DNA of 19,101 nucleotides from CADDZO01 sp035294145. GTDB taxonomy: Bacteria; Chloroflexota; Dormibacteria; Dormibacterales; Dormibacteraceae. Both the position numbers and the translations under genes were made by a program. Location of the stretch: the NCBI GenBank assembly GCA_035294145.1, contig DATGLL010000252.1, positions 1 through 19,101 of the forward strand. Reading direction: 5' to 3'. Below are positions 14,163 to 19,101 of this stretch, in pieces. Under the pieces are notes generated by a model that did no database searches, was not told where the DNA came from, and was given only the letters and a program-made list of their open reading frames with translations. Position 1 is the stretch's first letter; each line of letters begins with the position of its first letter.

Positions 14163-14599
14163 TTCTGACGCCCCACCGGCCACCATCTCGACCACAGGGA
14201 ACGTCATCCTTGCCGGAGTTGCTACTTGGCACTCACAAGCTTGAAACACCGATCCTGCGCTGAAGCCAGCTGCCTACTCAGCTCCCAGCCCCCGGCTACC
14301 TGGGTGTCATCTCCGGCTGGAAGAGGTCGGGCGGACCCTGGCCGGGACGGAGGGATCGAGTGGGGCGCGCGCCTTGACCCGCTTCTGAGGACGTCCTGGG
14401 GTGTGCCGCTGGGGAGGCTGTGTCCCGTTGGTCCTGCCCACGCTCTCGCCCGGCCCGGTGTCGCCTGCCGGGGCGACAGGAGCGCGCCTGCCCTGGGAAG
14501 CTGTTCACTGCCGGCAGGGACGATGGGGTGATTCGAACGCGTGGCCACAAGCCGCAGCCTGGGAGCTGACCGAGGCGCGGCAGAGCACTTGTCTTGTCC
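14163..14599. other. Non-coding stretch between the solitary repeat and the GntR pseudogene
   Basis: No gene is supported. Open frames on both strands lack family signals and have atypical codon choice. TTGAAAC at 14241-14247 recalls the end of the CRISPR repeat, but the preceding bases do not match. Confidence 0.4.
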
Positions 14600-15107
14600 C
14601 TTCAAGTGGCCTGAGCACGCCTTCAGTAGCCGCGCGGTGAGCGCGCTCGGGATCAGCCACGGCCCGCTCCGGGAGACCGTCCAACGGCTCCGCAGCAAGG
14701 GATTGCTCCCCCGCGGTCTCAAGGCTACGTTCGCATCTCCACGTCTGACCCGCTCCGCGAGCTCTATGAGGTGCGGATCCCGTTGGAGACACATGCGGTC
14801 AAGCTCATCGCTCGCAAGCCAGATCCTCAGGGCATGCGGAGGCCGAGTCAGCTGTTGGCAGACACCGACCAAGGGCTGGCGGAGAGCAGTCCTTATCCAC
14901 CACACGCTCGACTTCCACCATCGCATCGTCCTCAGTGGTGCTTGAGCGGCACCTGCGTACCTCCTTGCAGAGCGCGCTGGACCTCTCAACTCCGATACGC
15001 CCTCCCCGCCTGACGCTCCATTCCGCTCCTCATGGTCGATCGACGACGCGGCGACGGAGCGAAAGCGATGGGTGACCTCAGGCCCAGGGCCGAGCACGGC
15101 TGCCACC
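14600..15107 (+). pseudogene. GntR-family (FadR/FCD subfamily) regulator, multiply frameshifted
   Basis: A GntR regulator can be read only by switching frames. The helix-turn-helix part ALGISHGPLRETVQRLRSKG is in one frame (14640-14710). QGYVRISTSDPLRELYEVR and IPLETHAVKLIARK, the wing and start of the FCD effector domain, are in a second (14717-14900). LDFHHRIVLSG is back in the first frame (about 14905-14940). VLERHLRTSLQSALDL is in a third (14938-14985), and DRRRGDGAKAM near 15030-15080 matches the FCD C-terminal helix. At least three frameshifts make it non-functional. Its place just upstream of the acyl-CoA operon on the same strand suggests it was that operon's regulator. The N-terminal first helix is not recognisable, so the left edge is approximate. 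Confidence 0.75.
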
Positions 15108-15563
15108 AGCCCTCCCGGAAGATGAGCTGGCTGGCCCCGACGGGGATGGGAACCTGACCGGCGGGGAGGCGTGGCCAGCCCCGGAGGGCGGGAGCCGATG
15201 GCTGGCGAGGTGGCCAGAGAGGGGGAGCGGTCGTGGTGGAGATGCCGGCCATCGCGGCCTCGGAGGGCTCCCGCCCCCGGACCTGGTCCTGGCCACCGGC
15301 CTGTTCGGCCAGGTGGTCAGCCAACCAGGGCCCATCACCGCCGAGTTCCTCGGCGGTCATCGTCAGCTGCACAACGAGCAGGACGCCCGTTCTGCACCGC
15401 GGGGGCCTCCAACGGCCAGCGCGGGCGGCCTGAGCCCGAATGACCTCCTCTTCGAGAGGCGCTCGCCAGGCAAGATGGGGAGGTGGTGGCGGCACAGCCG
15501 GCCGGGGTTCATCCTGACCGAGGGGCCGCTGACCGAGAGCGCAGGAGGTTGAGACGAGGGCTG
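15108..15563. other. Non-coding region upstream of the acyl-CoA operon
   Basis: No gene is recognised. Open frames run on both strands (for example minus 14986-15495) but show no family motif. A strong hairpin at 15337-15357 is annotated separately. The promoter of the CoA-transferase operon presumably lies in its last 150 bases, but I cannot point to its elements. Confidence 0.4.
15337..15357. terminator. Perfect 9-bp hairpin, possible terminator
   Basis: ACCGCCGAG (15337-15345) pairs perfectly with CTCGGCGGT (15349-15357) around a 3-base loop. It lies between the dead GntR gene and the CoA-transferase operon and has no T tract. It could terminate the old regulator transcript or be part of a leader. 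Confidence 0.3.
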
Positions 15564-16778
15564 GTGCCAGAGCTGCCGCTGCGAGACGTTCGGGTCGTTG
15601 ATCTGACCAGGAACGTGGCCGGTCCCTACGCGGCCATGATCCTGGGGGAGCTGGGGGCGGAGGTGGTCAAGGTCGAGCGGCCGGGCCGTGGTGACGACGC
15701 CCGGGAGTGGGGGCCGCCGTTCTGGGGTGGGGAGAGCTCGATCTTCCTGGCCCTGAACCGCAACAAGCGCTCCCTTGCCCTGGACCTGGGCCGCCCGGAG
15801 GCGAAGCCGGTGCTGGAGCGGCTGGTGGCGGGCTCGGACGTGCTTTTGGAGAGCTTTCGCCCCGGGGTGGTGGAGCGGCTGGGGTACGGCTACGAGTGGG
15901 CACTGGAGCGCAACCCCCGCCTGATCTACTGCAGCGTCACCGGGTACGGGGATCAAGGGCCGCTGCGGGAGCGGCCGGGCTACGACCCGCTGCTCCAGGC
16001 CTTCGCCGGGATCATGAGCGTGACCGGGGAGGCGGGACGGCCGCCGGTCCGGGTGGGGGTCTCGCTGGTCGACATGGGGACGGGGATGTGGGCGGCGCTG
16101 GCGGTGACCGCAGCGCTGCTCCAGCGGGGCCGCGAGGGCAGGGGACAACGGATCGTGGTCTCGCTGTACGAGACGGCGCTGGCCTGGATGGCCTACCACC
16201 TGGCCGGGTACTGGGCCTCGGGGGTGACGCCGGGGCGGCAGGGGTCGGGGACGGAGATGATCGTCCCCTACCAGGCCTTCGCCACCGCCGACGGCTGGTT
16301 GGTCATCGCCGCCGGCAACGACGCCCTGTTCGAGCGGCTCTGCCGGGAGCTGGGGCACCCGGGGTGGGCCTGTGACCCGCGCTTTGCCCGCAACCCCGAC
16401 CGGGTGCGGCATCGGGCCGAGCTGGTGGGGCGGATCGAGGCGGTGACCCGAGGCTGGGAGACGGAGCGACTGGCCGAGCGCCTGACCCGGGCGGGGGTGC
16501 CCTGCAGCCCGATCCGGGACACCGCCCAGGTGGCCGGGGACGCCCAGGCCGAGGCGCTGGGCATCTTCCAGGCCCTCTCCCGGGCAGGGGTGGGGGAGCT
16601 GGGCTCGGTGGGGATGCCGTTCCTGCTCGACGGGGAGCGGCCTCGGCTTCGGCGTCCACCGCCCTGGTTGGGGGAGCACAGCCGGGAGGTGCTGGCCGAG
16701 CTGGGCTTTGGGCCCGAGGAGGTGGAGGCGCTGGTGGCGACCATGGGAGGACAGGATGGAGCCGACGACCAGGGTTGA
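15564..16778 (+). CDS. Family III CoA-transferase (CaiB/BaiF/Frc-like)
   Basis: The 404-residue protein moves CoA between carboxylic acids through an aspartyl-CoA anhydride. The N-terminal signature VRVVDLTRNVAGPYAAMILG and GAEVVKVERPGRGDD (about 9-45), NRNKRSLALDL (65-74) and FRPGVVERLG are typical. The catalytic aspartate is D170 in VSLVDMGTGMWAA, the position of D169 in formyl-CoA transferase. Length is normal. I chose GTG 15564 because the family start PLRDVRVVDLT follows directly. TTG 15549 is in frame but touches AGGAGG. It likely activates the substrate acid for the dehydrogenase and hydratase that follow, and its 3' end overlaps the dehydrogenase gene by 23 bases. Confidence 0.93.
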   Translation: MPELPLRDVRVVDLTRNVAGPYAAMILGELGAEVVKVERPGRGDDAREWGPPFWGGESSIFLALNRNKRSLALDLGRPEAKPVLERLVAGSDVLLESFRPGVVERLGYGYEWALERNPRLIYCSVTGYGDQGPLRERPGYDPLLQAFAGIMSVTGEAGRPPVRVGVSLVDMGTGMWAALAVTAALLQRGREGRGQRIVVSLYETALAWMAYHLAGYWASGVTPGRQGSGTEMIVPYQAFATADGWLVIAAGNDALFERLCRELGHPGWACDPRFARNPDRVRHRAELVGRIEAVTRGWETERLAERLTRAGVPCSPIRDTAQVAGDAQAEALGIFQALSRAGVGELGSVGMPFLLDGERPRLRRPPPWLGEHSREVLAELGFGPEEVEALVATMGGQDGADDQG

Positions 16779-17916
16779 GCTGGAGGAGGTGCGGGCGGCG
16801 GTGCGGGAGCTGTGCGCCCGCTTCGGGGGGGAGTACTGGCGGGCCTGCGACGAGCAGCGGCGCTACCCGGAGGAGTTCGTGGCCGCCCTCACCGAGGCTG
16901 GATGGCTGTCGATCCTGATCCCGGAGACGTACGGGGGGGCGGGGCTGGGGATGCGGGAGGCGGGGGCGGTGCTGGAGGAGATCAACCGCTCCGGGGGCAA
17001 CGCCGCCGCCTGCCACGCCCAGATGTACACCATGGGGGCGTTGCTCCGGCACGGGAGCGAGGAGCAGAAGCGGCGCTGGCTGCCGGAGATCGCGGCGGGG
17101 CGGCTGCGCCTGCAGTCGTTCGGGGTGACCGAGCCCGACGCCGGCTCCGACACCACCCAGCTGCGGACGGTGGCGGAGCGGCACGGGGACCACTACCGGA
17201 TCTACGGGCGCAAGGTCTTCATCTCCCGGGTGCAGCACTCGGACCTGCTGATGCTGCTGGCCCGGACCACCCCTCTGGAGCGGGTGCGGCGACGCTCGGA
17301 GGGGCTGTCGGTGTTCATCGTCGACCTGCGCACCGCGGGCGAGCGGCTGCAGGTGAGGCCGATCCGGACCATGGTCAACCACGAGACCAACGAGCTGGTC
17401 TTCGAGGGGGTGGAGGTGCCGGTGGAGCACCGGATCGGGGAGGAGGGTCAGGGCTTCCGCTACATCCTCTCGGGGATGAACGCGGAGCGGATCCTGATCG
17501 CCTCGGAGGCGCTGGGGGACGGTTTCTTCTTCATCGACCGGGCGGTGGGCTACGCCCGCCAGCGGGTGGTGTTCGGGCGCCCGATCGGCCAGAACCAGGG
17601 GGTGCAGTTCCCTCTCGCCCGCGCCTACCTGAACCTGGAGGCGGCGCGGCTGGCCCGGGATCGGGCGGCAGAGCGGTTCGACGCCGGCCAGGAGGCGGGG
17701 ACGGAGGCCAACATGGCCAAGTACCTGGCCTCCGAGGCGGCCTGGGAGGCGGCCAACGTGGCCATGACCACCTTCGGCGGCTACGGCTTCGCCGTCGAGT
17801 ACGACATCGAGCGCAAGTTTCGGGAGGCGCGCCTGACCATCGTGGCCCCGGTGACCAACAACCTGATCCTGAGCTACGTGGGCGAGCATGTCTTGGGCTT
17901 GCCCCGCTCGTACTGA
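16756..17916 (+). CDS. Acyl-CoA dehydrogenase
   Basis: The 386-residue flavoenzyme introduces an alpha-beta double bond into an acyl-CoA. It has the three ACAD domains: an N-terminal helical domain with ILIPETYGGAGLGMREAG, a middle beta domain with FGVTEPDAGSDT (122-133), and a C-terminal helical domain with ARQRVVFGRPIGQNQGVQFPLA's core and TFGGYGFAVEYDIERKFREA. The usual C-terminal catalytic glutamate of the YEGT motif is replaced by VAPVTNN. Instead E244 in SGMNAERILIA sits where long-chain and isovaleryl-CoA dehydrogenases keep theirs, which points to a branched or long substrate. ATG 16756 has GGAGG 5 bases upstream. Confidence 0.95.
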   Translation: MEPTTRVELEEVRAAVRELCARFGGEYWRACDEQRRYPEEFVAALTEAGWLSILIPETYGGAGLGMREAGAVLEEINRSGGNAAACHAQMYTMGALLRHGSEEQKRRWLPEIAAGRLRLQSFGVTEPDAGSDTTQLRTVAERHGDHYRIYGRKVFISRVQHSDLLMLLARTTPLERVRRRSEGLSVFIVDLRTAGERLQVRPIRTMVNHETNELVFEGVEVPVEHRIGEEGQGFRYILSGMNAERILIASEALGDGFFFIDRAVGYARQRVVFGRPIGQNQGVQFPLARAYLNLEAARLARDRAAERFDAGQEAGTEANMAKYLASEAAWEAANVAMTTFGGYGFAVEYDIERKFREARLTIVAPVTNNLILSYVGEHVLGLPRSY

Positions 17917-17926
17917 GGAGGCGCGG

Positions 17927-18739
17927 ATGACGGAGACGGATGCTGAGGAGGTGGCGAGCACGGTCTTGGTCGAGGAGCGGGAGGAGGGGCGGGTGGCGCT
18001 GGTCACCCTGAACCGGCCCCAGGTGCTCAATGCCATGAACACGGCCATGGGGCTGCGGCTGGGCCAGGTCATGGCCGAGCTCTCGGAGCAGGCTCGGGTG
18101 CGGGTGATCGTGCTCACCGGGGCCGGGGAGCGGGCCTTCTGCGCCGGGGGCGACCTCAAGCAACGCCAGGGCATGACCCCCCGGGAGTGGGTCCAGCAGC
18201 ACCGCATCTTCGAGGAGGCCCTGCACCGCCTCCGCTGGTGTCGCAAGCCCATCTTCGCCGCCGTCAACGGGATCGCGGTGGGCGGAGGCTGCGAGCTGGC
18301 CATGGCCACCGACTTCATCATCTGCTCGGAGCAAGCCCGCTTCGGCCAGCCCGAGGTGACCCGGGGGATCATCCCCGGGGCCGGAGGCACCCAGATGCTG
18401 CCCCGCCTGCTGCCCCGGGGCCGGGCCATGGAGCTGCTCATGACCGGGGAGCTGATCTCGGCCGAGGAGGCCTACCGGTGGGGGCTGGTGAACCGGGTGG
18501 TGCCTCTCCCCGAGCTGCTCCCAACCGCGATGGCGATTGCCCGCCGGATCGCGGCCAACTCGCCCACGGCGGTCCAGCAGGCCAAGCGGGCGGCCAAGCT
18601 GGGCCTGGAGCAGCCCTTGGGCCAGGCCATCGAGATCGAGCTGGAGTGCTATCAGCGGATGGTCGACCATCCCGACCGCTACGAGGGGGTGGCCGCCTTC
18701 AACCAGCGCCGTCCCCCGAGCTTCGAGGACTGCTACTGA
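17927..18739 (+). CDS. Enoyl-CoA hydratase/isomerase (crotonase family)
   Basis: The 270-residue protein has the crotonase core. The oxyanion-hole strands are AFCAGGDLKQ (70-79) and NGIAVGGGCELAMATD (114-129). Both catalytic glutamates of true hydratases are present, E123 in GGGCE and E143 in FGQPEV, so hydration of an enoyl-CoA is the likely reaction rather than isomerisation or hydrolysis. ATG 17927 follows AGGAGG (17916-17921) by 5 bases. The longer open frame starting at 17888 lies inside the dehydrogenase gene. It acts on the product of the dehydrogenase upstream, and the next gene begins 12 bases after its stop. Confidence 0.95.
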   Translation: MTETDAEEVASTVLVEEREEGRVALVTLNRPQVLNAMNTAMGLRLGQVMAELSEQARVRVIVLTGAGERAFCAGGDLKQRQGMTPREWVQQHRIFEEALHRLRWCRKPIFAAVNGIAVGGGCELAMATDFIICSEQARFGQPEVTRGIIPGAGGTQMLPRLLPRGRAMELLMTGELISAEEAYRWGLVNRVVPLPELLPTAMAIARRIAANSPTAVQQAKRAAKLGLEQPLGQAIEIELECYQRMVDHPDRYEGVAAFNQRRPPSFEDCY

Positions 18740-18751
18740 GGGGGTTGCGGC

Positions 18752-18830
18752 ATGGGGGCGCTTCCGACGTCGGTGCGCGTGGCCGAGGTTGGCCCGCGCG
18801 ACGGCTTCCAGATGGAGACGCGGTTCATCC
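18752..18830 (+). pseudogene. HMG-CoA lyase-like gene, cut after 26 codons by an IS607-type insertion
   Basis: From ATG 18752 the frame reads the standard opening of hydroxymethylglutaryl-CoA lyases (HMGL-like TIM barrel), including VRVAEVGPRDGFQMET with the metal/substrate residues R and D of the GPRDG motif. A GAGGGGG ribosome site lies 7-8 bases upstream. After FI (ending at 18828-18829) the similarity stops and transposon right-end sequence begins at about 18829-18831. The remaining roughly 270 codons are not in the window. They could lie beyond the element. The intact protein would cleave a 3-hydroxy-acyl-CoA formed by the hydratase, completing the pathway. Confidence 0.82.
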
Positions 18831-18878
18831 GTTGCCGCCGAGTACGCAATAGCACTCACGCGGCACCCCTCACGGGGT
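18831..18878 (-). ncRNA. Right-end hairpins, possible 3' scaffold of an omega RNA (reRNA)
   Basis: On the minus strand ACCCC pairs with GGGGT around GTGA (18865-18878). A larger hairpin (18833-18865) pairs TGCCGC and GAGT-GC with GC-ACTC and GCGGCA, and contains the tnpB stop codon. The relic at 9131-9176 can form the same two hairpins with different stem bases (GAGCG with CGCTC). In TnpB systems the guide RNA scaffold overlaps the tnpB 3' end and the right end, with the guide just beyond, so this is the expected location. The full 5' extent is not determined. Confidence 0.4.
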
Positions 18879-19101
18879 TGCCCTTGCGGGCTTCGCGCTT
18901 CCTCGCCGCGTGCCCGGGAGGCCCGGGTCTTACCGCGGCTCTGCGCTTCACGAAGGCTCTAACTGAGCCTACGGGCGGGGTCCCCACCAAGCCAGCTTGG
19001 TGGGGTGCCCCGGGCGAGTACCTCGCCAGGTTGATCGCGGCGTTCTCATCGCGCTGGTGGCGCGCCCCACCGCCGTCGCACGTCCAGTGCTCGGCCCAAC
19101 C
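18856..19101 (-). CDS. tnpB: TnpB-type RNA-guided nuclease, C-terminal part (partial)
   Basis: Eighty codons are open from the window edge to TGA at 18856-18858. The start, HWTCDGGGARHQRDENAAIN with LARY, is the end of the zinc ribbon and the RuvC-III motif, whose aspartate (HQRDENAA) is a catalytic residue. One zinc-ribbon cysteine is glycine here: CDGGG where CxxCG is usual. The tail is basic. A palindromic 39-base insertion (18972-19016) adds 13 codons without breaking the frame. The upstream 300 or so codons lie outside the window, so activity cannot be judged. Confidence 0.75.
   Translation of the reverse strand, partial: GWAEHWTCDGGGARHQRDENAAINLARYSPGAPHQAGLVGTPPVGSVRAFVKRRAAVRPGPPGHAARKREARKGNPVRGAA
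18972..19016. repeat. Palindromic mini-insertion, copy 4, inside tnpB
   Basis: CGGGCG occurs at 18972-18977 and 19011-19016, a period of 39 bases. The core hairpin has CCCCACCAAGC (18982-18992) pairing perfectly with GCTTGGTGGGG (18995-19005) around CA. Outer GGGG (18977-18980) pairs with CCCC (19008-19011). The start of the core, GGGTCCCCAC, is nearly identical to copy 1 (GGTCCCCAC), while the inner stem bases differ. It lies in the tnpB tail just after the RuvC-III motif. Confidence 0.65.

Larger units (their letters stand above)
18829..19101 (-). mobile_element. IS607-type insertion element, right end and tnpB 3' part (runs off the window)
   Basis: The element enters from the right edge and ends inside the HMG-CoA-lyase gene. 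Its terminal 53 bases (18829-18881, read on the minus strand) match the right end of the relic at 9127-9180, and both stop at CGGCAACGG. The GG at the junction (CC at 18829-18830 on the plus strand) fits the GG core used by IS607 serine recombinases. Assignment to IS607 rather than IS605 rests on the relic, which carries a serine recombinase with the same right end. Confidence 0.75.

Noticed and set aside
14241..14247. TTGAAAC as a remnant of a second repeat beside the solitary CRISPR repeat
   Set aside because: Only seven bases match, the preceding bases differ entirely and the distance does not fit a normal spacer.
14530..14545. TTCGAAC as a tRNA T-arm
   Set aside because: The flanking five bases on each side do not pair on either strand, and no anticodon or acceptor stem can be drawn.
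14986..15495. Minus-strand 169-codon ORF as a gene in the region before the CoA-transferase
   Set aside because: There is no family signal. It is proline- and arginine-rich and overlaps the dead GntR gene on the other strand.

Overview
The window is about 19 kb of very GC-rich DNA, with strong GC preference at third codon positions. It is tightly packed, with start/stop overlaps such as ATGA and GTGA. Gene content and style suggest an actinobacterial-like organism or another high-GC soil or thermophilic lineage such as Chloroflexota or Dormibacterota. I cannot fix the taxon from the sequence alone.

Region 1 (313-7713, + strand) is a seven-gene catabolic operon. It encodes an IclR-type regulator, the medium (FAD), small (2Fe-2S) and large (Mo-cofactor) subunits of a xanthine dehydrogenase-family hydroxylase, a metallo-beta-lactamase-fold hydrolase of lactonase type, and the alpha and beta subunits of a thiamine-diphosphate 2-oxoacid/acetoin dehydrogenase E1. 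All genes overlap or nearly touch. The layout implies sequential hydroxylation or oxidation, ring or ester opening, and decarboxylating cleavage of an unidentified organic substrate. No E2 or E3 gene is present.

Region 2 (7714-9333) is accessory DNA. A 229-bp segment bounded by a perfect 15-bp inverted repeat contains an AT-rich core. It is followed by a short CRISPR array with five full 37-bp repeats and a broken sixth, and no cas genes in the window. The array abuts a decayed IS607-type serine recombinase gene that is riddled with small palindromic insertions and ends in an IS607-type right end.

Region 3 (9334-13654) holds a small SRPBCC protein, then on the minus strand a NarL-type response regulator and its sensor kinase. 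A membrane-anchored multicopper oxidase is transcribed divergently from the kinase.

Region 4 (13655-15563) has little coding capacity. It contains an AT-rich island, a small ORF with a W-DG-W motif, a single isolated CRISPR repeat identical to the array repeats 5.5 kb away, and a multiply frameshifted GntR/FCD regulator.

Region 5 (15564-18830) is a second acyl-CoA operon: CaiB/Frc-type CoA-transferase, acyl-CoA dehydrogenase, enoyl-CoA hydratase, and the first 26 codons of an HMG-CoA-lyase-like gene. The last is cut off by an IS607-type element whose tnpB 3' end runs off the right edge on the minus strand. With its probable regulator dead and its last gene interrupted, this operon looks compromised.

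The most unusual observation is a family of about 33-bp palindromes (8838-8883, 9012-9058, 9077-9128, 18972-19016). Three of the four are bounded by 6-7 bp direct repeats at a 39-40 bp period. Their stem sequences differ from copy to copy but stay self-complementary. They sit inside transposon genes, once without breaking the reading frame.
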